Assembly (NCBI GenBank): GCA_017745595.1
Contig: WMBV01000020.1
Location: 60,235 to 124,234, forward strand
Length of the DNA: 64,000 nucleotides
Direction of reading: 5' to 3'
From: Bordetella petrii
GTDB taxonomy: Bacteria; Pseudomonadota; Gammaproteobacteria; Burkholderiales; Burkholderiaceae_B
Shown here: positions 53,958 to 62,306 of the stretch, one piece after another
How positions within the stretch are numbered: the stretch's first letter is position 1
How the letters are laid out: every line of letters starts with the position of its first letter
Made by a program: the position numbers and the translations under genes
The notes under the pieces: model-generated
Database searches by the model: none
What the model was told of the DNA's origin: nothing
What the model saw: only the letters and a program-made list of their open reading frames with translations

Positions 53958-54758
53958 ATGGCAACGACGATTTCGGCCGCGCCGTGGCAAGCCACGGCGG
54001 CCTACCTCTACGTGCTGCGGCTCGACGCCGCAAGCCTCGCTTGGGAATATCTGCGCCGCGATGCGGCCTACCACGCCTGTTGGCGTCGATACGGCCGCCA
54101 CGCGCCCGCCGAGGCCACCCGGCCTTGGGGCCTGGTGCAGCTCGAAGACCCGCGGCTCGATGCGCGGCTCGCGCATCCGGTCTGGGACGACCGGATGCCG
54201 GCGCTGCTGCACATCGAAGCGACTGATGACGCAGCCAGCGCTGGCCTGGATCTGTGGCAGTTTCCCGGTCCCAAGGACATCATCATGCTCCCCGCAGGCG
54301 CTGCCGCGCTCCGCGTGCGCGCGCTGTCGCCCGGCGCGACGCTGCGCTTGCGCCTCGCGCCGGGCGTGCTCGACGGTCGGCCAGCGATATGCGCCGTGCC
54401 GCTCGATACGCGCCTGCACGCCCAGGCGGCGCTGCTGGCCGCGCATGCGGCCCGCTTCGCGCCGCGCCGGGCGGGCGCCGTGCAGCCCGCATCCTGTGCG
54501 GCGGCACACGCCGCTCGGGTGAACCAGGCCAACCTGCGCCATCTGCGCGCCCTGCAGGCGCTCGACGGTGCACTGGCGGGCGCATCCCAGCGTCGCATCG
54601 CCGAAGTGCTGTACGGCCGCGAGCGCGTGTGCCGGGACTGGCACGCCGACAGCGCGCTGCGTGGGCAGTTGCGCCATAGCCTGGCGCGGGCCTTCGCGCT
54701 CATGCATGGCGGCTACCGGGACTTGGCTGGGCTGCGCCCAGGCCGTCCCGACACGTAG
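53958..54758 (+). CDS. DUF2285-domain protein (ICE transcription regulator-like)
   Basis: 266 residues. N-terminal part (AAYLYVLRLDAASLAWEYLR, RRDAAYHACWRRYGR) is the DUF6499-type region and the C-terminal 80 residues are DUF2285 (QRRIAEVLYGRERVCRDWHA, SLARAFALMHGGYRDLAGLR). In Tn4371-type and related ICEs this protein lies beside the AlpA-like regulator and repA; it is thought to bind DNA. ATG 53958 has AGGAAGGA upstream. Confidence 0.85.
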   Translation: MATTISAAPWQATAAYLYVLRLDAASLAWEYLRRDAAYHACWRRYGRHAPAEATRPWGLVQLEDPRLDARLAHPVWDDRMPALLHIEATDDAASAGLDLWQFPGPKDIIMLPAGAAALRVRALSPGATLRLRLAPGVLDGRPAICAVPLDTRLHAQAALLAAHAARFAPRRAGAVQPASCAAAHAARVNQANLRHLRALQALDGALAGASQRRIAEVLYGRERVCRDWHADSALRGQLRHSLARAFALMHGGYRDLAGLRPGRPDT

Positions 54759-54775
54759 CGCGCCTGCGCTCGATC

Positions 54776-54812
54776 AGGGGGGAGAAATATTGACCCCCCT
54801 AATCTTTCTCCC
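54776..54812 (+). promoter_or_regulatory. Competing hairpins in the leader of the AlpA-like gene
   Basis: AGGGGGG (54776-54782) can pair with CCCCCCT (54794-54800), while the overlapping GGGAGAAA (54780-54787) can pair with TTTCTCCC (54805-54812). The two pairings exclude each other, as in attenuators or small-protein-bound leaders. Position: about 85-120 bp before the start codon. Confidence 0.5.
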
Positions 54813-54894
54813 TTCTGGCCGCACCGCGCTTTGCCGAGACTGTCTCCAGCCGGCGGGAATTGTCCCGCTCGCGCATCACGCTGCTGGAGGCATC

Positions 54895-55191
54895 ATGGTC
54901 ACGTCCCACGCTTATCCGTCCGCCCCGAATACGTTCCTGTCCGCTGCCGCGCCGGGCGCCGTCCCGGCGGCCACGCCGCCGCGCTACCTGACCAATAGCG
55001 AAGCGGCCACGCATCTACGCCTGTCGCCGCGGACGCTGGAGAAATTGCGTGTGCTGGGCGGCGGACCGCGTTTTCGCAAGTTCGGCCGCCGCGTACGCTA
55101 TGCCCTCGCTGATCTGGAAGCCTGGGCCGACGAACATGCTTACGGCATGACGTCCGACCCCGAGTACCTCGAACACCACGCCGGCCGCTGA
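54895..55191 (+). CDS. AlpA/MerR-like helix-turn-helix protein
   Basis: 98 residues. The HTH_17-type domain is clear: YLTNSEAATHLRLSPRTLEK, LRVLGGGPRFRKFGRRVRYA, LADLEAWADEHAY. Proteins of this type act as excisionase-like or transcription factors of ICEs. Directly upstream of repA (28 bp), GGAGG before the ATG. Confidence 0.9.
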   Translation: MVTSHAYPSAPNTFLSAAAPGAVPAATPPRYLTNSEAATHLRLSPRTLEKLRVLGGGPRFRKFGRRVRYALADLEAWADEHAYGMTSDPEYLEHHAGR

Positions 55192-55218
55192 CGGCCTGGC
55201 GCAAGAGGAACAAAGGAC

Positions 55219-56067
55219 GTGGCCGCGCGGCGACATCGCTTAAGCGAACGCGAACAGCTCTCGCTGTTTCGCGCGCTTCCCGGCGACATGCGCCCGCGCG
55301 ATGCGCGCGATCTCATGGCCTATCCCTTCTTCTCTCTGGCCAAGCAAAAGCGCACCGCGCCCATCGACTTCGCCGCTGGGCCGGTGCGTATTCGCGTCGA
55401 AGGCGTGCCGGAACACGGAATTGCCACCATTTGGGACGCCGATGTTTTGATTTGGTCTGCTAGCCAACTCGTCGCCGCCCGCGACCGCGGGCTGCCGACC
55501 TCGCGGCTGATTGCGGCCACGCCGCACGAGATCCTCACCTACACCCGGCGCGGCACGTCGCAGGACGACTACCGCCGCTTGCGCGCGGCGCTCGACCGCC
55601 TGCAATCGACTACCGTAGCCACCTCGCTGCGCCAGGCCGACGGCCGGCGCATGCATCGGTTCTCGTGGATAAACGAATGGAAGGAGATCGTGCAGCCTGA
55701 CGGCCGCTCGGCCGGACTCGATCTGATTCTGCCGGACTGGTTCTACACCGGCGTGCTATCGGACGCGCTGGTGCTAGGCATCGACCCCTGCTACTTCCGG
55801 CTCACCGGCGGCATCGAGCGCTGGCTGTACCGCCTGGTGCGCCGGCACGGCGGCACCCAGCGCATGGGCTGGCAGTTTGAGCTGCGCCACCTGTACGCCA
55901 AATCCGGCAGTCGCGCCCGCTATACCGACTTCGCGCTCGACGTGCGCCGCCTCGCGCAGCGCCAGGCGTTGCCGGGCTACTGCCTGCGGGTGGCTCGCGT
56001 CGGCGGCGTGGAGCAACTGTTTTTCTATCGCCAGCCCGCGCGGCCGTGGGCCACGCCGGCTCCCTGA
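55219..56067 (+). CDS. repA: Plasmid-type replication initiator RepA
   Basis: 282 residues, replication initiator protein A family (RepA_C/IncP-type ICEs). Typical stretches: LFRALPGDMRPRDARDLMAY, PFFSLAKQKRTAPIDFAAGP, TPHEILTYTRRGTSQDDYRR and the C-terminal GWQFELRHLYAKSGSRARYT. GTG start at 55219 with AAAGGAC upstream. Its presence indicates that the excised element can replicate; the origin lies right behind it (56093-56290). Confidence 0.9.
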   Translation: MAARRHRLSEREQLSLFRALPGDMRPRDARDLMAYPFFSLAKQKRTAPIDFAAGPVRIRVEGVPEHGIATIWDADVLIWSASQLVAARDRGLPTSRLIAATPHEILTYTRRGTSQDDYRRLRAALDRLQSTTVATSLRQADGRRMHRFSWINEWKEIVQPDGRSAGLDLILPDWFYTGVLSDALVLGIDPCYFRLTGGIERWLYRLVRRHGGTQRMGWQFELRHLYAKSGSRARYTDFALDVRRLAQRQALPGYCLRVARVGGVEQLFFYRQPARPWATPAP

Positions 56068-56092
56068 CGCACCGTGTTGAGGAGTTCTCGAA

Positions 56093-56290
56093 TGTGGATA
56101 ACTTGTGGGCAACGCTGTGGATATCCTGTGGATGCGTTCGGTGTTTTAGGCGCACGGGATTCGGGGTTTTGGGCGCAGAATGTTCGGGGTTTTAGGCGCA
56201 GCGATGCCTGGAAATCCGCGTCAGCATTGGCTTTCCGGGGCTCTCCTAACTATCTAACTAAAAGACTAACTAAGATTGATAGGGAGAGGT
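56093..56290. other. Candidate replication origin: DnaA boxes, 23-bp-spaced iterons, AT-rich tract
   Basis: A perfect DnaA box complement TGTGGATAA lies at 56093-56101, with near copies TGTGGATAT (56116) and TGTGGATGC (56127). Three 18-bp iterons of TTCGGKGTTTTRGGCGCA follow at 56137, 56160 and 56183, an exact 23-bp period (about two helix turns, same face). Then comes an AT-rich tract at about 56246-56286 with CTAACTA repeated. This order is typical of an iteron-controlled oriV, here directly downstream of repA. Confidence 0.82.
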
Positions 56291-56373
56291 TGTCTGGTCA
56301 AAAATTGACCAATGGCCCATGTGAGGCCGTAAAAAGCGGTCAGCAACGGGACCCGTTGCGCTCCAATGCCGGC

Positions 56374-57045
56374 GTGCTTGACGCCGACCTTGGCCAGCCG
56401 CCAGGCCGAGTCATCGCGCTGTTGAACCAAAAAGGCGGTTCCGGCAAGACGACGCTTGCCACCCACCTGGCTGGCGAACTGGCCTTTGAAGGCTACAAGG
56501 TCGTGCTGATCGACGCTGACCCGCAAGGCTCGGCATCGGATTGGGCCGAACGCCGCGCGCAGAACGGCCAGAAGCGCCTGTACGGCGTCTTCGGCCTGGC
56601 ACGCGAGTCCTTGCATGTCGAGGTGCCACAAGTCGCGCAAACGGCCGATTTCGTCGTGATCGACGGTCCGCCTCGGGCGGCGGTGATTACGCGCTCGGCG
56701 CTCTTGGCGGCCGACCTGGCGCTGATTCCCGTCCAACCTTCGGCCTATGACATCTGGGCCACGCAGGAGATGGTGCGGCTGGTCGAGGAGGCGCGCCTGT
56801 ACCGGCCGGCGCTACGTGCGGCCTTTGTGGTCAACCGGCGTGTCGTGGGCACCGTCATCGGCCGCGAAGCGCGTGCAGCGCTGGCCGAACAAATCCTGCC
56901 GGCGCTGGCGGTGGAGATCTGCCAGCGCATCGTCTTTGCCGATAGCGTCGCCGGCGGCCTGCTGGTGCGCGAGCGCGATGCGCGTTGCGCGGCCGCACAC
57001 GAGATCGCGCGGCTGGCCGCCCAAGTACGCGGGGTCTTGCGATGA
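56374..57045 (+). CDS. parA: ParA-family partition ATPase
   Basis: About 223 residues. Deviant Walker A NQKGGSGKTTLATHLAG, Walker A' VVLIDADPQGSASDW and Walker B FVVIDGPPRAAV identify a type Ib ParA. The start is set at GTG 56374; the frame is open upstream through the origin but that part has no similarity, and no ATG precedes the Walker motif. Its small partner at 57042 overlaps by ATGA. With the ParB-like protein it would segregate the excised or replicating element. Confidence 0.88.
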   Translation: MLDADLGQPPGRVIALLNQKGGSGKTTLATHLAGELAFEGYKVVLIDADPQGSASDWAERRAQNGQKRLYGVFGLARESLHVEVPQVAQTADFVVIDGPPRAAVITRSALLAADLALIPVQPSAYDIWATQEMVRLVEEARLYRPALRAAFVVNRRVVGTVIGREARAALAEQILPALAVEICQRIVFADSVAGGLLVRERDARCAAAHEIARLAAQVRGVLR

Positions 57046-57284
57046 GCGGCCCGCCTGATCGCCGCCAACGCCCCGCGATCGGCCCGCGTCCCGCGCCCAC
57101 CGCCGCGACCGCCTGGGTGCGGCGGGGCGATGGCCAGGCGCCTGTCTACTGCGCGCGGCTGACCATTGATGTCACGCCCGCCTTGCGCGGGCGCATCAGG
57201 ATGGCCGCGTACCAAAGCGGCGTCACCGCCGCCGCCATGCTGCGTGAGCTGCTGGAACGCGCGTTCCCGGAAAGCAAGCCATGA
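57042..57284 (+). CDS. Small ribbon-helix-helix-like protein, ParA partner
   Basis: 80 residues. The C-terminal half (ARLTIDVTPALRGRIRMAAY, TAAAMLRELLERAF) is a ribbon-helix-helix pattern; the N-terminus is proline-rich and disordered. Coupled to parA (ATGA) and to the next gene (ATGA). Probably a DNA-binding adaptor or repressor of the parA unit. Confidence 0.75.
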   Translation: MSGPPDRRQRPAIGPRPAPTAATAWVRRGDGQAPVYCARLTIDVTPALRGRIRMAAYQSGVTAAAMLRELLERAFPESKP

Positions 57285-57805
57285 CGGCGCCGTCTGTGCA
57301 ATCGCCGCTGCCGCCGCTTGCGCGGCCGCCAGTCCCCCTCACGCGCGTGGCATTGGCGACCGTCGGCCGTCACGTGCGCATCCGGCTGCGCTTTGGCGCG
57401 CCGCAGCGCATCGTGCGCCTGGACACGTATCGGCGTCTGGCCATCTTCCTGCCGGGGGCCGTCTTCTGCCGCGTCGCCTGGACCGCCAATGCCTACGGCA
57501 CGACGGCCTGGACGCTGATGGTGATGCAGGCGGCCACGCCGCTCGATGCCATCCAGCGCATCGCGGGCGTGACGCCCGGCGCGCGCCTGCTGCTGCGCGT
57601 CGATGGCAAGCCGAACGTCAAGACCGTGCTGGTACTCATCGACGCCATCGAGGCCGATGGCATCGCGCCGGTGGCGGTCTCGCCCGCCTACTGGCGCACC
57701 GTCGCCAACCGGCTCGCGGCCCGGCAGGCACCGCCGGCCTACACGGCCGAGCGGCACGCCGCCTACCTTGCGCGCTGCGCCTTGCAAGGAGATCGCCATG
57801 CGTGA
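57281..57805 (+). CDS. DUF2840-domain protein
   Basis: 174 residues; DUF2840 family found between parA and traF in Tn4371-type ICEs. Characteristic: VRIRLRFGAPQRIVRLDTYR, VAWTANAYGTTAWTLMVMQA and LLLRVDGKPNVKTVLVLIDA. Function unknown, presumably linked to transfer. Overlaps both neighbours. Confidence 0.88.
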   Translation: MTAPSVQSPLPPLARPPVPLTRVALATVGRHVRIRLRFGAPQRIVRLDTYRRLAIFLPGAVFCRVAWTANAYGTTAWTLMVMQAATPLDAIQRIAGVTPGARLLLRVDGKPNVKTVLVLIDAIEADGIAPVAVSPAYWRTVANRLAARQAPPAYTAERHAAYLARCALQGDRHA

Positions 57806-58433
57806 TGTCAAACCTCGTGGCGCGCCCGCTGTCATGCCCGATGTCACGGCTTTCCCGCGCCGGCCCACCTGGCGCTATCGCGCTGCGGTGCTTGGCGGCA
57901 TGGCTGTCGGCTTGGCGGCGATCTTCGCGCCCGGCCTGCTGCGCGCCGTGGTGTCTGCGACAGGCCCCGCAGGTCCTGCTGCTCCGCCGGGCGCCTTCGC
58001 GCCACGCCTGGTCTACAACGCCAGCGACAGCGTGCCGCGCGGTTTTTACGCCATCCGCGCGCAGCCGCCGCGTGTGGGCGATGCCATCCTCGTGCGTCTT
58101 CCGCCGTCCGCCGCACGGCTGGCCGCCGAGCGCGGCTACCTGCCGGCCGGCGTGCCGCTCATCAAGCCGATTGCCGCCGGCTACGGCGATCATGTGTGCG
58201 TGCGCAACGGCATCGTTCGCATCAATGGCCGCGTGGTGACGCTCACGCTCACGCACGACCGCCAAGGCCGGCCGCTCGCGTCCTGGACCGGCTGCCGGCT
58301 GCTCGCCGAGCACGAATGGTTCCTGCTGGGCAACGCGCATGCGGCGTCTTTCGACAGCCGCTATTTCGGGCCTGTGGCGCGCACGGCCGCCTACGGCGTG
58401 GCCGTGCCCGTCTGGACCTGGGGCGCGCCATGA
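57798..58433 (+). CDS. traF: TraF-type conjugative peptidase (S26 signal peptidase family)
   Basis: 211 residues with one N-terminal membrane helix (about 28-50). The catalytic Ser78 is in NASDSVPRGFY and the general base Lys123 in LIKPIAAGYGDHVCV; GDAILVRLP and WFLLGNAHAASFDSRYFGPV are the other S26 boxes. In RP4 TraF cyclises the pilin TrbC, essential for the conjugative pilus; the same role is expected here. Overlaps DUF2840 by eight bases. Confidence 0.92.
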   Translation: MRDVKPRGAPAVMPDVTAFPRRPTWRYRAAVLGGMAVGLAAIFAPGLLRAVVSATGPAGPAAPPGAFAPRLVYNASDSVPRGFYAIRAQPPRVGDAILVRLPPSAARLAAERGYLPAGVPLIKPIAAGYGDHVCVRNGIVRINGRVVTLTLTHDRQGRPLASWTGCRLLAEHEWFLLGNAHAASFDSRYFGPVARTAAYGVAVPVWTWGAP

Positions 58434-58903
58434 ACGCCACGCCGCCGTGCCTGCGCCTTGCGCCGGACGCTGCGCGTCCCGCGCGCCCGTCGCTGCGCAG
58501 CGGCTGCACGGCGAGATGCAGCGCCGATGCTGCGTGGCCTGCGCGCCGCCTGCGGCGTTCGGTGCAGACCGCTTGCCCGCGTCCCGGCTCGCCGGTCATG
58601 CCAGGCTGGCCCGGTCTTCGGCCATCGCCTGCGCCCGGCGCGCCCGGCATCGGCCGGGCCGCCAGTCGGTCCCCGCAGCCCCGGCGGCGGGGACGGGTGG
58701 GGGGACACGGCGAGGGCAAGATAAAAGGGCCAGCACGGGGTTGGCCGCAAAGCCTGGTCTGCACGGGTGGGAGGACGGCACGACGCACCGAGGTGCGCGT
58801 GCCGGTGTGTGGCGCTTTGGCGCATCGGCGCGGCTTGGCCCGCGTGCCATTCACGTCCGTGTGCGCCGATCTTGCCGGGAGCGCGACGCGTGAATCAGCC
58901 TGA
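58430..58903 (+). CDS. Doubtful open frame between traF and the relaxase gene; region may hold oriT
   Basis: An open frame of 157 codons starts with ATGA overlap to traF and runs past the relaxase start. The product would be very rich in Arg, Ala and Pro, with no family pattern, so it is more likely fortuitous in this GC-rich stretch. The interval (58434-58889) just upstream of a relaxase is the normal place for oriT in related elements; it has a GGGGACGGGTGGGGGGACAC tract near 58690 and AGATAAAAGG near 58719, but no clear nick site can be named. Confidence 0.3.
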   Translation: MNATPPCLRLAPDAARPARPSLRSGCTARCSADAAWPARRLRRSVQTACPRPGSPVMPGWPGLRPSPAPGAPGIGRAASRSPQPRRRGRVGGHGEGKIKGPARGWPQSLVCTGGRTARRTEVRVPVCGALAHRRGLARVPFTSVCADLAGSATRESA

Positions 58904-60818
58904 CGACGACCGTTTCCGGCCCCGCCCAGGACCGCCCCGGCAGCGCGGCGGCGACGGCCAGCGCTTCGTGTCCCTGGTGCGGCGCGAAGTGTCCAAGGCC
59001 GGCCAGGCGGGCCGCGGGCGCGGCCGAGGCCAATTCGGCCGGGGCCGGGTCGCCGCCCGCTTGCGCGCCGCCCCATCGCCGCGCAGCCGCCGCGTCATCA
59101 TCAAGTCGCGCTTCGTCAAGATGCAGGCCGGCTCCGATGCCGTGGGCGCGCATCTGCGCTACATCGAACGCGATGGCGTCACCCGCGACGGCCAGCCCGG
59201 CCGCGCCTATGGCGCCGATACCGACGAGGCCGATACGCGCGCCTTTGCGGCGCGTTGCGAAGGCGACCGCCACCAGTTCCGCTTCATCGTCTCCAGCGAG
59301 GACGCCGCCGAGCTGGGCGATCTGCGCGCCTTCACCCGCACGCTGATGCGGCGCATGGAAGTCGATCTGCAAACACACCTGGACTGGGTGGCCGTGGACC
59401 ATCACGACACCGACAACCCGCATACCCACATCGTGCTGCGCGGGCGTGCCGACAATGGCCAGGATCTGGTGATTGCGCCCGACTACATGGCTCACGGCAT
59501 GCGCGAGCGCGCCGCCGAGATCGCCACCGAATGGCTCGGCCCGCGCACCGAGCGCGAGATTGCCGACAGCCTGCAGCGGGAAGTCCAGCAGGAGCGCTTC
59601 ACCACGCTGGACCGTGGCCTGCTGCGCCAGGCCGGCGACGGTCTGGACGTCATGGGCCTGCGCGGCGACGCGGCCTATCAGCGGATGCTGGGCGCGCGCC
59701 TGCAAGTCCTGGCCGAGATGGGCCTGGCCCGCCAGATCGAGCCTGGCCACTGGCGGCTTGACGGCCAGATGGAGGCAACCTTGCGCCGCCTGGGCGAGCG
59801 CGGCGACATCCTGCGCGCGATGCACCGGGCGATGCGCGGCGAGCCGCGCGAGTTCGCCATTGAGACGGGCCGGGAGATCACACAGCCCATCGTCGGCCGC
59901 ATTGCCGGCAAGGGCCTGGCCAACGAACTGTATGACCAGGGCTATCTGGTCATCGACGGCGTGGACGGCCGGGCGCACTACCTGGCGCTGCCGCCCGGCA
60001 CGGCGCTGCCCGACTACCCCGTGGGCGGCATCGTGGAAGTCCGGCCGCTGCCCGAGAGCAAGGCCGACCAGAACATCGCGCGCCTGGCCCAAGACGGTAT
60101 CTACCGCACGGCCGACCACCTGGCCGAGCTGGAGAAATCCAGGGTCAAAGACCGCGACAGCAGCCCCGCAGCCATCGTGCGCTCACACGAGCTGCGGCTC
60201 GAAGGCCTGCGGCGCGCCGGCATCGTCGAGCGGCTGGACGATGGCGTCTGGAAGGTGCCGGCCGACCTGCTGGCACGCGGCCGCGCGCACGACCTGAAGC
60301 TGCGCCACGGCATCGAGGCGGTCCTGCGCTCGGACCTGCCGCTGGCGCGGCAGATCCATGCGACCGGGGCGACCTGGCTGGACCGCCAGTTGATCGACGG
60401 CGGCAAAGATATCGCACCCAACGGCTTTGGGGCCGAGGTTCGCGACGCCATGCAGGCGCGTCTCTCGCACTTGGAGCGCGATGGGCTCGCGCAGCGCCGA
60501 GACGGGCACGTCGTGCTGGCCCGCGGCCTGTTGCGCACCCTGCGCGCACGGGAACTGGCGGCAGCCGCCCAGACCCTTGCCGCCGAGACCGGCCTGGAAT
60601 ATCGCCCGCTGGGCGAGAATGGCCAGGCCAGCGGCGTTTACCGGCGCTCGGTGATGCTCGCCAGCGGCCGCTTCGCGATGCTGGACGATGGCATGGGCTT
60701 CACCCTGGTGCCGTGGCGCCCGGTGGTCGAGCTGCGGCTGGGCCAATCAATGTCGGCGACTGTCCAGGCTGGGCGCGTCACGTGGGAATTTGGTCGCGAA
60801 CGGGGCTTGGGACGCTAA
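58890..60818 (+). CDS. Relaxase, RlxS/VirD2-like (DUF3363)
   Basis: 642 residues. The relaxase domain shows Tyr91 (HLRYIERDGVTRDG), the HHDTDNPHTHIVLRG metal-binding motif (His171, His172, His178, His180), and a basic N-terminus (GRGRGRGQFGRGRVAARLRA). The C-terminal DUF3363 domain ends with FTLVPWRPVVELRLGQ and WEFGRERGLG, so the gene is complete. It nicks oriT and pilots the strand into the recipient. GTG start at 58890. The expected traG and trb genes are not in the window: cargo is inserted behind it. Confidence 0.93.
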   Translation: MNQPDDDRFRPRPGPPRQRGGDGQRFVSLVRREVSKAGQAGRGRGRGQFGRGRVAARLRAAPSPRSRRVIIKSRFVKMQAGSDAVGAHLRYIERDGVTRDGQPGRAYGADTDEADTRAFAARCEGDRHQFRFIVSSEDAAELGDLRAFTRTLMRRMEVDLQTHLDWVAVDHHDTDNPHTHIVLRGRADNGQDLVIAPDYMAHGMRERAAEIATEWLGPRTEREIADSLQREVQQERFTTLDRGLLRQAGDGLDVMGLRGDAAYQRMLGARLQVLAEMGLARQIEPGHWRLDGQMEATLRRLGERGDILRAMHRAMRGEPREFAIETGREITQPIVGRIAGKGLANELYDQGYLVIDGVDGRAHYLALPPGTALPDYPVGGIVEVRPLPESKADQNIARLAQDGIYRTADHLAELEKSRVKDRDSSPAAIVRSHELRLEGLRRAGIVERLDDGVWKVPADLLARGRAHDLKLRHGIEAVLRSDLPLARQIHATGATWLDRQLIDGGKDIAPNGFGAEVRDAMQARLSHLERDGLAQRRDGHVVLARGLLRTLRARELAAAAQTLAAETGLEYRPLGENGQASGVYRRSVMLASGRFAMLDDGMGFTLVPWRPVVELRLGQSMSATVQAGRVTWEFGRERGLGR

Positions 60819-60848
60819 CGGGCAAGGCGCGGTGCCAAGCGCAAGCCG

Positions 60849-60881
60849 TTGTCATTCATCTGTCATTTACATGTCATTTTG
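60849..60881 (+). promoter_or_regulatory. Pho box, three 11-bp units
   Basis: TGTCATT is repeated at 60850, 60861 and 60872 with an exact 11-bp period; the middle unit is preceded by C, giving CTGTCATTTAC. This matches the PhoB recognition repeat (CTGTCAT plus four AT-rich bases). It lies about 117-145 bp before the start of the STN gene and reads towards it, so PhoB-dependent activation in low phosphate is expected. No consensus -10 was found with certainty. Confidence 0.8.
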
Positions 60882-60997
60882 TCTCGGTACGATGCAGGCT
60901 ACCCTTTCTTGGCTTGTCACGTGCTGCATTCCGTCCCCTATTTCTGCCGACCATCCGCTGGACGCGCCGTTTCGGAGCGCGAGGGGATGCGCTTGCC

Positions 60998-61735
60998 ATG
61001 TGGCGCCGGACAGAGCGGACCAGGATGCGATTCGTGGTGCCTTGCATAGCTGGCACTCCCGCCGGCCGCAGGGCCGGATGGCTGGTGATCCTGGCGCTGT
61101 GGGCGGCGATGGCGACGGCCGCCGCTGCACCCGCTGGCGAGCCCGCCCGTCGCCTGTTCGACTTCGACATCCCTGCGCAGCCGCTCGAAGATGCGCTCTT
61201 CAAGTACGGCGAAACCACCCGGCTGCCGACGTTCTCGCCCAGTTCGCTGACGGCGGGCCTGCGCTCGGCGCCGGTGCGTGGCCGCTACACCCCGGAAGAG
61301 GCGCTGCGCCGGCTGCTGGAGGGCACGGGCCTGGCCCTGGAGCATGTGTCCCGGGAACATGGCGACGTATTCCGGCTAAAGCGTGCCCCACCACCGGCCG
61401 CACCTTCCGGCCCGCCACAGCCTGACTTGAACGGCTACCCGGCTCGCCTGCAGGCGAGTGTGCTGCGTGCGCTCTGTGCCGATGCCGCCACCGCGCCCGG
61501 CGGCTACCGCGCGCTGCTGCAGGTATCGGTGGATGCCGCTGGACAGACGCACGAAGCCGTGCTGTTGGATGCCACCGGCGACAGCCGCCGCGACGCGGCG
61601 ATGCTGGCGGCCGTGCGCGCCATGCGCACCAGCCCGCCACCTGCGCAGTCCGTGCGGGCTCCCTATCTGATTTCGCTGGTGCCGACACCGCCGGGCGTCT
61701 CGTCCTGTCGCCGTATTGCCGAGGGGATGTCATGA
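60998..61735 (+). CDS. STN-domain signalling protein, VreA-like (no beta-barrel)
   Basis: 245 residues from ATG 60998 (or 236 from ATG 61025). Signal sequence around GWLVILALWAAMATAAAA. The secretin/TonB short N-terminal (STN) domain spans about residues 55-128 (LFDFDIPAQPLEDALFKYGE; EEALRRLLEGTGLALEHVSR). The rest (about 140-235, LQASVLRALCADA to YLISLVPTPPG) resembles a TonB C-terminal-type domain. There is no TonB-dependent barrel, the unusual architecture of P. aeruginosa VreA. The STN domain is expected to talk to the anti-sigma factor encoded two genes later. Overlaps the sigma gene by ATGA. Confidence 0.82.
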   Translation: MWRRTERTRMRFVVPCIAGTPAGRRAGWLVILALWAAMATAAAAPAGEPARRLFDFDIPAQPLEDALFKYGETTRLPTFSPSSLTAGLRSAPVRGRYTPEEALRRLLEGTGLALEHVSREHGDVFRLKRAPPPAAPSGPPQPDLNGYPARLQASVLRALCADAATAPGGYRALLQVSVDAAGQTHEAVLLDATGDSRRDAAMLAAVRAMRTSPPPAQSVRAPYLISLVPTPPGVSSCRRIAEGMS

Positions 61736-62247
61736 GCGACCGCGCGCCGTCCGGGGTGCTGGACTACCTCACCTTGCGCTATGCCCAAATGAAACAGGCG
61801 CTGACGCGCCGGCTTGGCAACGCCGACCTGGCCAGCGATGTCCTGCACGATACCTGGGAGCGGCTGCAAGGCATGGACACGGTGCCCGAGCGTGAACGGC
61901 CCGCCGCCTACCTGATGCGGGTAGCCGTCAATATTGCCGTGGACAAGCAGCGCAGGGACAAGCACACGGCAACCGAGGCGGATGTCGAGGCACTGTTCGC
62001 CAATCTGGTCGATCCGGCGCCTGGCCCGGCGCGCACGGCCCAGGCGCGCTTCGACCTGGAGGTACTGATGCGCAGCATCCAGCGCTTGCCGGAGCAGCGG
62101 CGCCTGGTGGTGGTGCTGGTGCATTGGGAGAATCTGTCCCATCAGGAAGTCGCCGATCAGTTGGGAATATCCCGCCGTACCGTGGTCAATGAGCTGCGGC
62201 GCGCCCACCAGTTTCTGGTGGATTGCTTCGAGCGGGAGCCAGAATAA
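61732..62247 (+). CDS. ECF sigma factor, FecI/VreI-like
   Basis: 171 residues. Sigma region 2: LTRRLGNADLASDVLHDTWE, RPAAYLMRVAVNIAVDKQRR; region 4: SIQRLPEQRRLVVVLVHWEN, QEVADQLGISRRTVVNELRR. Iron-starvation/FecI-type group (ECF05-10). Held inactive by the FecR-type protein downstream until the surface signal arrives. Translationally coupled to the STN gene. Confidence 0.92.
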   Translation: MSDRAPSGVLDYLTLRYAQMKQALTRRLGNADLASDVLHDTWERLQGMDTVPERERPAAYLMRVAVNIAVDKQRRDKHTATEADVEALFANLVDPAPGPARTAQARFDLEVLMRSIQRLPEQRRLVVVLVHWENLSHQEVADQLGISRRTVVNELRRAHQFLVDCFEREPE

Positions 62248-62306
62248 TTGCGCAGTTGCCCGCTGTCATCCGTGTATAACAATATGGACCCTTTAAACGC
62301 ACCATC

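Noticed and set aside
56074..56373. N-terminal extension of ParA across the origin region
   Set aside because: The frame stays open, but the segment is made of DnaA boxes and iterons and has no ParA similarity; the GTG at 56374 gives a normal-length protein.
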